Assembly: GCF_024171735.1 (NCBI RefSeq)
Contig: NZ_JAMTCH010000009.1
Span: 62,001 to 126,000, forward strand
DNA length: 64,000 nucleotides
Origin: Prauserella alba
GTDB taxonomy: Bacteria; Actinomycetota; Actinomycetes; Mycobacteriales; Pseudonocardiaceae
Direction of reading: 5' to 3'
The notes below the pieces were generated by a model that was not told the DNA's origin, did not search any database, and worked only from the letters and a program-made list of their open reading frames with translations. Shown here one piece after another: positions 35,517 through 43,272 of the stretch (its first letter is position 1; each line of letters starts with the position of its first letter). A program made the position numbers and the translations under genes.

Positions 35517-36568
35517 GGCACACCCCCTGATGATCGGTCGACTCCGGCCGTGACGCGCGCTCGAGGTCCGTCCCCGGCCCCGGTACGAGTGCCTGTCGTC
35601 GCCGCGGCCCCGCCACCGTCGGCCGGACCGGTGCTGTGAGCCTCGCCGGACTCGGCAGCCGGGCCGCCGCCGTCGGTGCTGCCGTTACCGCCGACGCCGG
35701 TCTCGGCGTCGCGGAGCGGGGCGAGCAGATCCCACGACCGCGCCGCCGGGCCGGCCTGCTGTCCGGCAGCGCAACTCGGGCGGAAGTCGCACCACGAACA
35801 GCGGCGGCCGGTGCGCGCGGGGAACAGCTCGTCCGGGTCACCGCCGTCGGCCAGCTTATCCGTGGCCTGCTGCAGGTCGGTGGCGGTCTCCTCGGCCCGG
35901 GAGAGCTGCCTGCGCAGGCTGTCTGCGGTGTGCTCGGCCGCCGCGACCGTGCCGCTCGGCAGATGGTGCAGCTCGACAGTCCGGCACGGCGCGTGCAGGG
36001 TCCGTTCGGCTGCGACGGCGTACAGCGCAAGCGCCTGCGAGGAGCGCGCCTCGTGCTCGTCGGGGGCGCGCCTGCCGGTCTTGTAGTCGACGACCACGAG
36101 TTCGCCGTCACGTTCGTCGATGCGGTCGGCGCGGCCTTCCACGATCATCGACACAGGGCCGTCCCCACCGGCCGCGGGCGCAGACACCCACCGCTCGACA
36201 CCGCGAGGGTCGGTGCTCAGGTCGTGGTCGGCGACGTACCGGGCCGCCCAATCCTTCGCGACGCGCCGGTACTCGGCTGCCTGTTCGGAGTCGGCGAACC
36301 CGGCGTCCTTCCAGTGCCGGCCCACGAGTGCGGCGGCGCGCGCAGGCGTGCGCTCGGAGGCGGGCAGATCGAACAGTGCCCGCAGGGCGTTGTGCACCAC
36401 CGCACCGAGGGTGCTGTGCGCCCACGGCCCCGTGCGCTGCGGCGTCGGACGGTCGACGTAGGCCAGCCGGTACCGGCGAGGGCAGTCGTCGAACGTCGAC
36501 AACCGCGCCGGCGTCACCTTCATCAGCCGACGCGGCGTCACACCGAAGTCGAACCCCAGTTGCTCCAT
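35513..36568 (-). CDS. RecB-family PD-(D/E)XK exonuclease with Fe-S cysteines (Rv2119 type)
   Basis: This 351-residue protein is a stand-alone RecB/Cas4-like nuclease. It has the entry motif LSTFDDCPRRYRL near residue 22, GAVVHNALRALFD near 55 and a metal-binding Asp in EGRADRID near 145. The D-(x)n-YK catalytic pair is in LVVVDYKTGRR near 160. Four cysteines (one near residue 28 and three in RRCSWCDFRPSC near 280) should hold a [4Fe-4S] cluster, as in AddB and Cas4. The last 60 residues are Gly/Ala/Thr-rich. The ATG at 36568 is the first start compatible with the family. Probable role is DNA repair or processing, with no CRISPR genes nearby. Confidence 0.9.
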   Translation of the reverse strand: MEQLGFDFGVTPRRLMKVTPARLSTFDDCPRRYRLAYVDRPTPQRTGPWAHSTLGAVVHNALRALFDLPASERTPARAAALVGRHWKDAGFADSEQAAEYRRVAKDWAARYVADHDLSTDPRGVERWVSAPAAGGDGPVSMIVEGRADRIDERDGELVVVDYKTGRRAPDEHEARSSQALALYAVAAERTLHAPCRTVELHHLPSGTVAAAEHTADSLRRQLSRAEETATDLQQATDKLADGGDPDELFPARTGRRCSWCDFRPSCAAGQQAGPAARSWDLLAPLRDAETGVGGNGSTDGGGPAAESGEAHSTGPADGGGAAATTGTRTGAGDGPRARVTAGVDRSSGGVP

Positions 36569-36599
36569 CACGCGCACCGTACCGACAAACCCCGACACC

Positions 36600-37217
36600 T
36601 CATGCGCCGGCGATGAAGCCGCGCACGGAATCCGCCACCAGCTGCACCGCGATCGCCGCCAGCAGCAGACCCGCGATCTTCGCGAGCAGCGTGATGCCGC
36701 TCTCCCGCAGCACCTTGATGAGCGCACCGGAATACCGCATGCACACCCAGATGATCACGTGGACGGCGACGATCGCGCACGCCAGCGCGATGTACCCGGC
36801 CGGATCACCGTCGGCCTCACGGACGAACACGATCGTCGCCGCGATGGCACCCGGCCCGGCCAGCAGTGGGGTCCCGAGCGGCACCAGCGCGACGTTCACG
36901 TCGTCGGCCACCTCGGGGTCGCTGCCACCCTTGCTGGTGAGCAGCTCCAGCGCGACGAGCAGCAGCAGCAACCCGCCCGCACCCTGCAGCGCCGGGATCC
37001 CGATGCCCAGGTAGGCGAGGATCGCCTGCCCCGCGACGGCGAACAGTGCGATGACCAGGAACGACACCAACACGGCCTGCAACGCGGCGCGCGCCCGCGC
37101 CGCCCGCTGTTTACGGCCGACGAGGCTCAGGAACACCGGCACCGTGCCGGGCGGATCCATGATGACGACCAGCGTGATGAGGGCCTCGGTGAACAGCGTC
37201 AGGTTGAAGTAGTCCAT
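36600..37217 (-). CDS. MarC family integral membrane protein
   Basis: This 205-residue protein has six hydrophobic segments and the MarC signature VIMDPPGTVPVFLSL near residue 20, plus PLGTPLLAGPGAIAATIVF near 113. MarC proteins (UPF0056) were once linked to multiple antibiotic resistance but their transport role is unproven. It follows the PHP gene by 10 bp on the same strand and precedes the RecB-like gene by 31 bp, so it is inside one operon. Confidence 0.92.
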   Translation of the reverse strand: MDYFNLTLFTEALITLVVIMDPPGTVPVFLSLVGRKQRAARARAALQAVLVSFLVIALFAVAGQAILAYLGIGIPALQGAGGLLLLLVALELLTSKGGSDPEVADDVNVALVPLGTPLLAGPGAIAATIVFVREADGDPAGYIALACAIVAVHVIIWVCMRYSGALIKVLRESGITLLAKIAGLLLAAIAVQLVADSVRGFIAGA

Positions 37218-37227
37218 CTCCGCCGCC

Positions 37228-38100
37228 TCAGCCGCCGACCACGACGTCGGTACCCGTGGCCTGCGCGACCAGCGCGTCGAACTCCTCCGGTGGCGTGACC
37301 TCCTGGCCGATCCCGATCGACTTGTTCGTTCCGTGGTAATCGCTCGACCCGGTGCGCACGAGCCCGAGATCCTTCGCGAGCGCCCGCAACTCGTCGCGGG
37401 TGCGCCCGTCGTGGTTCGGGTGGTCCACCTCGACGCCGGTGAGGCCGCGGCGCGCCAGGGTCTCGACGACCTCGGCCGTCACCGTCGGGCCGCGCTGGAA
37501 CGCGAACGGATGGGCCAGCACCGTCACCCCGCCCGCCTCGGCGATCATGTCGATAGCGAGTTCGACAGGGGTGTCCCGGCGCGGCACCGAATACCCTCGG
37601 CCGGTCGCCAAGTAGCTCGCGAACGCCTCGTCGACGGTGCCGCACAGCCCCGCGCGCACGAGCGCCTGCGCGAGGTGCGGCCTGCCCGCCGGGGCGTCGG
37701 GACCGAGCATGCCCAGGATCTCGTCGGCGTCGACCGGAAGCCCGTCGGCGGCCATCCGGTCGGCGATCGCCCGCAGTCGCGACCGCCGCTGCTGCCGGAG
37801 GCGCCGCTGCTCGGCGACGATGGCGGGAGCGTCGGGGTCGAACAGATAGGCCAGCAGATGCACGCTGACCCGTCCGCCGCGGCCGTCATCGGATTCGCAC
37901 GACAGTTCCGCACCCGGCACGAGCCGCATCCCCGGCGGCAGCGCGTCGGCCGCCGGCCGCCAGCCCACGGTCGTGTCGTGGTCGGTCAGCGCCACGACGC
38001 CGAGTCCGGCCGCTGCCGCCACGGCGACGAGCTCGGCCGGGTCGTCCGTGCCGTCGGAGACGGTCGAATGGGTATGCAGGTCGATGCGCACGGCGGACAT
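37228..38100 (-). CDS. PHP-domain phosphoesterase (RNase AM / nucleoside bisphosphate phosphatase type)
   Basis: This 290-residue protein has a polymerase-and-histidinol-phosphatase domain. Metal ligands are visible in DLHTHSTVSDG near residue 7, LTDHDTT near 38, GAELSCE near 62, VLAHPFAF near 193 and TGSSDYHG near 250. The length and layout match the YciV/CV1693 group, which removes the 3' phosphate of 3',5'-bisphosphates and trims RNA 5' ends. It heads an operon with marC, the RecB-like nuclease and a membrane protein. Confidence 0.92.
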   Translation of the reverse strand: MSAVRIDLHTHSTVSDGTDDPAELVAVAAAAGLGVVALTDHDTTVGWRPAADALPPGMRLVPGAELSCESDDGRGGRVSVHLLAYLFDPDAPAIVAEQRRLRQQRRSRLRAIADRMAADGLPVDADEILGMLGPDAPAGRPHLAQALVRAGLCGTVDEAFASYLATGRGYSVPRRDTPVELAIDMIAEAGGVTVLAHPFAFQRGPTVTAEVVETLARRGLTGVEVDHPNHDGRTRDELRALAKDLGLVRTGSSDYHGTNKSIGIGQEVTPPEEFDALVAQATGTDVVVGG

Positions 38101-38187
38101 TCTCCAACACGCCGGCCGGGCGAACCCGGGGCAGGCACTGCGACGTTCACGACGCGCGCCCCCGACCTGCGACGACGGCGCGGAAGG

Positions 38188-38748
38188 TCAGCCGCGGACC
38201 TTCTTACCGCGCGCGGCCCGCTGCGCCTTGATCATGGAGAACCGCTCGGCCTGCTTCTGCTTGTCGCCGAACACGAGCTCCGAAATCGTGTCGTAGAAGT
38301 TCTCCGGCTCCGGCAGATACCGGATCTTGTTCAACGCCTGGATCTGACCGGCCGACTCGATGACCGTCGTGCCGTAGCCGAAGATGCGCCCACCGAACGT
38401 CCGCTCGTACGTGAGGTCGGTGACCTTGGTGATCGGCATCATCAGCACCTGCGTGGTCCATACGCCGGTGGTCATGATGAACCGCTTGTCGGTCACGACG
38501 AGCCGCTCGACCCACCATTCGATGACCTTGTACGAGAACCAGAGGACGACGCCGAGTGCGGCGTACCAGAGCAGGTTCTGCACGACCCACATCGACGGCG
38601 GCAGGATGTACGAGATCATCACGCAGATCGCGATCATGGCGATGGCCTCGAACACGTTCCACCCGAGACACGCCCAATGGCGTCGGATGCGAATCACCCG
38701 GCGCTCGGTGTCGAGGAGGTACTCGTCTGGGTCGCGTGGTGCGAACAT
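38188..38748 (-). CDS. PH-domain (bPH2-like) membrane protein
   Basis: This 186-residue protein has a short N-terminal segment (YLLDTERRVIRIRRHW) and two membrane helices (residues 30-75). A bacterial PH domain follows, with VVTDKRFIMTTGVWTTQV and MMPITKVTDLTYERTFGGRIFGYGTTVIESAG. The C-terminus is basic (KAQRAARGKKVRG). Such proteins are common in actinobacteria and of unknown function. It lies 19 bp after a tiny membrane-protein gene on the same strand. Confidence 0.9.
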   Translation of the reverse strand: MFAPRDPDEYLLDTERRVIRIRRHWACLGWNVFEAIAMIAICVMISYILPPSMWVVQNLLWYAALGVVLWFSYKVIEWWVERLVVTDKRFIMTTGVWTTQVLMMPITKVTDLTYERTFGGRIFGYGTTVIESAGQIQALNKIRYLPEPENFYDTISELVFGDKQKQAERFSMIKAQRAARGKKVRG

Positions 38749-38767
38749 GAACCGAGGGTAACGCGCG

Positions 38768-38929
38768 TCAGGTGAAGATGTTGCTGACGAACGTGATCAC
38801 GGCCTCGGCAGCGTCGCGCAGGAAGCCGATGATGTTGTTGACAAAACCCGCAGCTTGACCTGGCTGCGCGATCACGAAGAACAGAACCAACGCGACAGCG
38901 GCAATTCCTGCGAGCTTCTTCGCGTTCAC
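38768..38929 (-). CDS. Small conserved-looking membrane protein (53 aa)
   Basis: This 53-residue protein has a signal-like hydrophobic stretch (IAAVALVLFFVIAQPGQAAG) and a second hydrophobic helix (VNNIIGFLRDAAEAVITFV). I chose GTG 38929 because it gives a compact basic start (VNAKKLAG); an in-frame upstream start would add 26 unsupported residues. It precedes the PH-domain gene by 19 bp, so they are probably co-transcribed. The form resembles small secreted or membrane peptides of Pseudonocardiaceae. Function unknown. Confidence 0.7.
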   Translation of the reverse strand: MNAKKLAGIAAVALVLFFVIAQPGQAAGFVNNIIGFLRDAAEAVITFVSNIFT

Positions 38930-39061
38930 GGCGATCAATCCCGTCTCTCGAGTGCAGACCAGTTGCTTGGACCTGTTGGGTGAGGTGCCACTAAGTTTGT
39001 ACCGCACTACCTGTCGCTACGGGAGGTAAGTCCTGCGCTTGGGGCAGTACGCGCGGTGATC

Positions 39062-39077
39062 GTAGCGCGATCGCTAC
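39062..39077. promoter_or_regulatory. Palindrome in the divergent promoter region
   Basis: GTAGCG-CGAT-CGCTAC is a perfect 16-bp palindrome in the 268-bp gap between the small membrane protein gene (minus) and the NUDIX gene (plus). A half-site TCGCTAC also lies at 39014-39020. It could be a regulator site; no known consensus fits. Confidence 0.35.
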
Positions 39078-39197
39078 CCATCGTGACCACAGGGGCGGGC
39101 GTCGCCGCACCGCCGGAAACCCCGGCACGTGGCACTCCGGGAGGCCGGCGGGACGGATACGACGGCCCGCTCGTCGCGGCCGGGAGACAGGAGCGGG

Positions 39198-39602
39198 ATG
39201 GACCACATCCGGTGCGTCGGCGGGATCGTCCACGACGCCGCGGGCAGGCTGCTGCTCATCCGGCGGGCCAATCGGCCCGCCCGGGGCCGCTGGTCACTGC
39301 CGGGAGGACGCGTGGAACCGGGCGAGACGGACCACGCGGCGGTGGCGCGGGAACTCGCCGAGGAGACGGGGCTGACCGTCGATGTCGGCCCGTTCGTCGG
39401 CAGCATCACGCGCGAGCCGTACCTGATCAACGACTACCGCTGCCTCGTCCGCGGCGGACGGTTGACGCCGGGCGACGACGCCTCCGACGCCCGGTGGATC
39501 GATCACCGCGAGCTCACTCGAATGGACTACCACGACCAGTTGACAGAAAACCTGGTCGACACATTACGTGAATGGAACATGCTGCCCCGCGACTCTCAGT
39601 GA
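39198..39602 (+). CDS. NUDIX hydrolase
   Basis: This 134-residue protein has a complete Nudix box near residues 35-57 (GGRVEPGETDHAAVARELAEETGL: G-x5-E-x7-REUxEE pattern). It follows the strand VGGIVHDAAGRLLLIRR. It would hydrolyse a nucleoside diphosphate linked to another group, such as an oxidised nucleotide or ADP-ribose; the exact substrate cannot be told. I chose ATG 39198, which has GGAG just upstream and begins the fold directly. Convergent with the DUF2332 gene, with a 45-bp gap. Confidence 0.92.
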   Translation: MDHIRCVGGIVHDAAGRLLLIRRANRPARGRWSLPGGRVEPGETDHAAVARELAEETGLTVDVGPFVGSITREPYLINDYRCLVRGGRLTPGDDASDARWIDHRELTRMDYHDQLTENLVDTLREWNMLPRDSQ

Positions 39603-39647
39603 GGAGTCGGGGCCGGCTCCGTGGCGAACACCACCGCTGGCAGAACC

Positions 39648-40757
39648 TCACGCACCGAGCCAGGTCATCCGCTGCCCGTGCGGATCGGCCAGCGCGAGCG
39701 CCTGCCCGTTCGGGGCGCCGTCCTTCCAGGTCACAAGGCCGAGCGTGGGACGGGCCGTGACGCGGTAGGCCAGCTCGTCCCTGCCGGGCAGCACCGCGTC
39801 GAGGCCGGCCTCGTACGACTCGAGCGTGACCCACCACACCGGCCGTTCCGCGGCGATTTCACCCATCGCAGTGATGAACGCCTCGCGCCGGTCGGCAGCC
39901 ATGTAGGCCATCACGTGGCTACTGAAGACCACCAGGGGCAGCTCCGCGGGAACCCGTGCCGCGGCCGCGGCGAGGTCGTCGACGGCGTCACCCTCGACGA
40001 AGTCCGGGATGTCCTTGGCCTGTGCCGCCGCGGCCGTGCGCAGCATGCGGATCCGGTCCGGCTGATCGGCCCACACGCACGCCTCGAGCCAGGCGAGCTC
40101 GTCGTCGTCCTGCGCGTCGACCGGATTGCGGTCCAGCCCCACCTTCGCTCCGACGTTCGGTTTGGCCGGCACCACCGGCGGCCCTGCCCCTTCGGCGAGC
40201 TCGACCGCACAGTGCAGCCCGACGGGCGTCTTCTTCGGGCCCGCCGCGAGCTGCTCCCCGCCCGGCAGCCGGTACTGGTACGCGAACCGGTCCATGCCCA
40301 GCAGCAGCCCGGCACTGCAGCCCACTTCGAGCAGGCCCACCTTGCCCTTCGCCTGCTTCGCCGCGCGCGCCACGGCCGGGTACAGCACAGCCGCGCGGTT
40401 CACCTCGTTGGTCTGGGTGAACCGCGTGCGGAGAATCTCCGCCACGCGATCGGCACGCTCGAGCAGGAACGCTCGGAACTCCGGCCACGTCGCGCCGTCC
40501 ACGCCGTCCATTCCGCCCAGCGACGGGTAGTACCGCGACAGCGGGTGGATCGGCTCCGCCTGGATCAGCCGGTGCGCGGCCGCCAGCAACAACGTCGGGT
40601 GCGTGTCCCCGTCGGTGCTCGCCTCCAGCAGGAGCGCGGCGACCTCGTCGTCGTCGGCGGCGTGGGCCGCGAGATGGGAGTACAGCGGGGAGATCCCGGC
40701 CGCCTCGTGCTCGGCGAACCGGCGCAGGCGCTCCTTGGCGATGGCGACGTCAGCCAT
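39648..40757 (-). CDS. DUF2332 domain-containing protein
   Basis: This 369-residue protein belongs to the actinobacterial DUF2332 family of unknown function. Family segments are FAEHEAAGISPLYSHLA near residue 12, QTNEVNRAAVLYPAV near 115, GLLEVGCSAGLLLGMDRFAY near 140 and LVVFSSHVMAYMA near 285. The GLLEVGCSAGL segment resembles a SAM-binding motif I, so a methyltransferase-like fold is possible, but this is only an inference. The ATG at 40757 matches family length; an upstream in-frame start adds an unrelated leader. Confidence 0.88.
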   Translation of the reverse strand: MADVAIAKERLRRFAEHEAAGISPLYSHLAAHAADDDEVAALLLEASTDGDTHPTLLLAAAHRLIQAEPIHPLSRYYPSLGGMDGVDGATWPEFRAFLLERADRVAEILRTRFTQTNEVNRAAVLYPAVARAAKQAKGKVGLLEVGCSAGLLLGMDRFAYQYRLPGGEQLAAGPKKTPVGLHCAVELAEGAGPPVVPAKPNVGAKVGLDRNPVDAQDDDELAWLEACVWADQPDRIRMLRTAAAAQAKDIPDFVEGDAVDDLAAAAARVPAELPLVVFSSHVMAYMAADRREAFITAMGEIAAERPVWWVTLESYEAGLDAVLPGRDELAYRVTARPTLGLVTWKDGAPNGQALALADPHGQRMTWLGA

Positions 40758-41243
40758 CCCGGCGCTCCGGCCCGACGACCACCCAAGTTCCGAACCGCAC
40801 GTCAGAGCCCTCCTCGAAGATCCCCCAGCGATGATGCGAGTCAACCCTAGAGGTACCCTCGACCATCGGCGCACAATGCGTCAACGCGAGCAACACCACG
40901 TCGCGCGCAGACCGGCCGGAGGAGGTGAGGAATGCAGATGAGCAGTGACGATAGTCCGCCCAGTACGTCGAATCCGCTCAGTACGGGCACCGCTTCCTCA
41001 CGCCGGTCCGAATCGGCCTGACCCTCCGGCGAGCAGCGGTTTGCGACGGTGTCGGAAACCGCACTCCCCTTGCCGTGGGCGGCATGCGCCACGGGTCGCA
41101 GCCGGGCGAGTCCCTCGTCCGCGGCGGCCCTCTTCGCTCCAGCGCGGAAGCGGTCCTGAGCACCCGCCTGCGCCACCGGTCCAGCACCGGCGGCGCCTGG
41201 CACCTCAGTGATGATCCGGCGACACCCAGCCTGGAGAGAAGCC
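40758..41243. other. DUF2332/corA divergent intergenic region
   Basis: These 486 bp separate the divergent DUF2332 and corA genes. The only coding candidate is a 29-residue frame at 40932-41021 with a strong ribosome site. I looked for a magnesium-responsive leader before corA but saw no diagnostic structure. The rest holds nothing I can name. Confidence 0.4.
40932..41021 (+). CDS. Possible 29-residue Ser-rich peptide
   Basis: An ATG at 40932 follows an unusually strong ribosome site (GGAGGAGGTGAGG) and opens a short frame ending at TGA 41021. The product starts MQMSSDDSPPSTSNPL and ends RRSESA, with about one third serine. No family is recognised. The ribosome site is the only argument for it being real. 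It lies alone in the promoter region of corA, on the same strand, so a leader peptide is one option. Confidence 0.35.
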   Translation: MQMSSDDSPPSTSNPLSTGTASSRRSESA

Positions 41244-42347
41244 ATGCCTGCGATTCCTTCCTTCGGCAACCTGCGGGGCCGCGGCGGCAGGTCCGCCCGC
41301 GGGCGCCGCGCCCCGGCGCAGGCCCCGCAGCGCCGGCCGCAACCGCTGTCGGCGTCCGTCGTCGACTGCGGCGTCTACATCGGCGGCGAGCGCAAGCCCG
41401 GCACCTGGACGCACGAGGAGGCGGTCAACGAGGTCCGCGGCCGCGACGACGGCTTCGTGTGGATCGGCCTCCACGAGCCGACCGAACCCCAGATCCAGGG
41501 CATCGCCGAGACCTTCGGCCTGCACGAACTCGCCGTCGAGGACGCCGTGCACGCCCACCAGCGGCCGAAGCTCGAACGCTACGACGACACGCTGTTCATG
41601 GTGTTCCGGACGGTGCGCTACGTCGAGCACTCCTCGCCGACGACGGCCAACGAGATCGTCGAGTCCGGCGAGCTCATGGCGTTCCTGGGCAAGGACTTCA
41701 TCATCACCGTGCGGCACGGGAACCACACGGGGCTGGCGCGGCTGCGGCGCGAGCTGGACGGCGATCCGGAACGGCTGCAGAACGGGCCGGCCGACGTCCT
41801 GCACGCGATCGCCGACCACGTCGTCGACCACTTCCTCGATGTCACCGACAAGATCGAGGACGACATCGACGAGATGGAAGCCGAGGTGTTCGCCCCGCGC
41901 AGCCGCGTCACGTCGGAGCAGATCTACCTGTTCAAACGTGAGGTGCTGGAGCTGCGCCGCGCGGTCTCGCCGCTGGCGACCCCGCTGCGCAGGCTCTCCG
42001 AGGGCTACACGCGGCTGGTGCCCGAGGACGTGCGCTCCTACTTCCGCAACGTGCACGACCACGTCACGACGGTCGCCGAGCGCGTCGAGGCCTTCGACGA
42101 GCTGCTGACCACCCTGGTCGACGCCACGCTGGGGAAGATCACGCTGCAGCTGAACTCGGACATGCGCAAGATCACCGCCTGGGCGGCGATCATCGCCGTG
42201 CCGACCGCGATCGCCGGCATTTACGGCATGAACTTCGACTACATGCCGGAGCTGAACTTCAAGTACGGCTATCCGGCCGTGCTCGCGATCATTCTCGGCC
42301 TCTGTCTGCTGCTCTATCGAATATTCCGGAAGAACCGCTGGCTCTGA
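41244..42347 (+). CDS. corA: CorA magnesium/cobalt transporter
   Basis: This 367-residue protein has a large cytoplasmic domain and two C-terminal membrane helices (ITAWAAIIAVPTAIAGIYGMNF and VLAIILGLCLLLYRIF). The diagnostic YGMNF pore motif is near residue 328, followed by MPEL in the loop. It forms pentameric channels for divalent cations in the family. The first 35 residues are Arg/Gly/Pro-rich. I chose ATG 41244, preceded by GGAGAG. The gene is near the sugABC-lpqY cluster, as Rv1239c is. Confidence 0.94.
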   Translation: MPAIPSFGNLRGRGGRSARGRRAPAQAPQRRPQPLSASVVDCGVYIGGERKPGTWTHEEAVNEVRGRDDGFVWIGLHEPTEPQIQGIAETFGLHELAVEDAVHAHQRPKLERYDDTLFMVFRTVRYVEHSSPTTANEIVESGELMAFLGKDFIITVRHGNHTGLARLRRELDGDPERLQNGPADVLHAIADHVVDHFLDVTDKIEDDIDEMEAEVFAPRSRVTSEQIYLFKREVLELRRAVSPLATPLRRLSEGYTRLVPEDVRSYFRNVHDHVTTVAERVEAFDELLTTLVDATLGKITLQLNSDMRKITAWAAIIAVPTAIAGIYGMNFDYMPELNFKYGYPAVLAIILGLCLLLYRIFRKNRWL

Positions 42348-42413
42348 GCACGCGCTCGGGGCGGGCACTGAGGGGTACGTCCGGATTCGATCGATCATTC
42401 ATGGGGAGTTGTC

Positions 42414-42530
42414 ATGATCCGTAAGCTCACCGACCTGAAGTTCTGGGGCGTCATGCTCGGCATCGCCTGGCTCGTCATGGTCATCGCGTTCATCGCGGTG
42501 AACCCCGACGCCGCCGCGGTGACCCACTGA
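42414..42530 (+). CDS. Small single-span membrane peptide (38 aa)
   Basis: A 38-residue frame starts with ATG 42414 behind GGGGAG and ends at TGA 42530. It encodes a basic start (MIRKLTDLKFW), one hydrophobic helix (VMLGIAWLVMVIAFIAV) and a short tail. Size, charge pattern and ribosome site support a real small membrane protein, perhaps acting with CorA just upstream. It is not assigned to a family. Repeat family B units start 15 bases after its stop. Confidence 0.6.
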   Translation: MIRKLTDLKFWGVMLGIAWLVMVIAFIAVNPDAAAVTH

Positions 42531-42545
42531 CCCGAGCCACCTCGC

Positions 42546-42605
42546 ATGTCCCGCGTTCGGAACCGCGTGTCCTGCGCTCAGAACCACCTGTGCTGCGCGC
42601 ACGTC
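42546..42605 (+). repeat. Repeat family B, three degenerate units
   Basis: Three units of about 20 bp (CCGCGTTCGGAA, CGCGTGTCCTGCGCTCAGAA, CACCTGTGCTGCGCGC) follow the small membrane peptide gene on the same strand and end just before the metallophosphoesterase start region. They match the array at 33121-33245 in core and direction. Confidence 0.6.
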
Positions 42606-42621
42606 GGCGTACCCTGTCGCC

Positions 42622-43272
42622 ATGGTGCGAGCACTGGTGGTCGCCGACGAGGTCGACGAGTCGCTGTGGTGCGGCCGTGACGTCGACCTGTCCGTCGACG
42701 TCGTACTCGGTGCCGGCGATCTGCCGTTCGGCTACCTCGAGCACCTCGCGAACCTGCTCGACGTGCCGGTGGTGTTCGTGCCGGGGAATCACGACCCGGA
42801 TCTGACGGGGTTCACGCGCCACCGCGGGCTGCCGCTGCGGGGCGGCATCCCGACCGCCTGGCCCGGGCCGGCGGGCGGGATCGACGCCGACGGCCGCGTC
42901 GTCACGGCGGCGGGCCTGCGGATCGCCGGGCTCGGCGGATCGGTGCGCTACAACGGCGGGCCGAACCAGTGGACGCAGCGCGCCCAGGCACGCAGGTCCC
43001 GCAGGCTGGCCCGGCGCAGCCGCGGCAGGCCCGTGGACGTCCTGCTGACCCACGCGCCGCCGCGCGGGGTGGGAGACCGCGACGATCCGCCCCACCACGG
43101 CTTCGACTGTCTACACGAGACGGTCCGGCGACTGCGGCCGCGGTGGCTGCTGCACGGCCACATCCACCCCTACGGCGAGGCCACGGGCGATCGCACGCTG
43201 GCGGGCACCACGGTACGCAACGTGGTGGGCAGCCACGTGCTCGAACTCGGTTCGCTGGTGGGCTCGCCATGA
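42622..43272 (+). CDS. Metallophosphoesterase (calcineurin-like)
   Basis: This 216-residue protein has the metal motifs of calcineurin-like phosphoesterases: GAGDLPFGYLEHL near residue 31, GNHDPDL near 55, LTHAPPRG near 142 and HGHIHPYG near 178. The usual opening D-x-H reads DEVDESLW, so one metal ligand may differ; relatives I recall share this. Substrate is unknown. Its stop overlaps the start of the following ParB-like gene (ATGA), so the two proteins are made together. Confidence 0.9.
   Translation: MVRALVVADEVDESLWCGRDVDLSVDVVLGAGDLPFGYLEHLANLLDVPVVFVPGNHDPDLTGFTRHRGLPLRGGIPTAWPGPAGGIDADGRVVTAAGLRIAGLGGSVRYNGGPNQWTQRAQARRSRRLARRSRGRPVDVLLTHAPPRGVGDRDDPPHHGFDCLHETVRRLRPRWLLHGHIHPYGEATGDRTLAGTTVRNVVGSHVLELGSLVGSP

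Noticed and set aside
35513-36568. Defence-system nuclease
   Set aside because: The RecB-like Fe-S nuclease has no helicase, methylase or other defence partner nearby, and its neighbours match the conserved Rv2119-Rv2120c pairing.
40758-41243. Magnesium riboswitch (M-box) in front of corA
   Set aside because: I saw no diagnostic conserved stems. A covariance-model search of this gap would settle it; a significant hit would support it.
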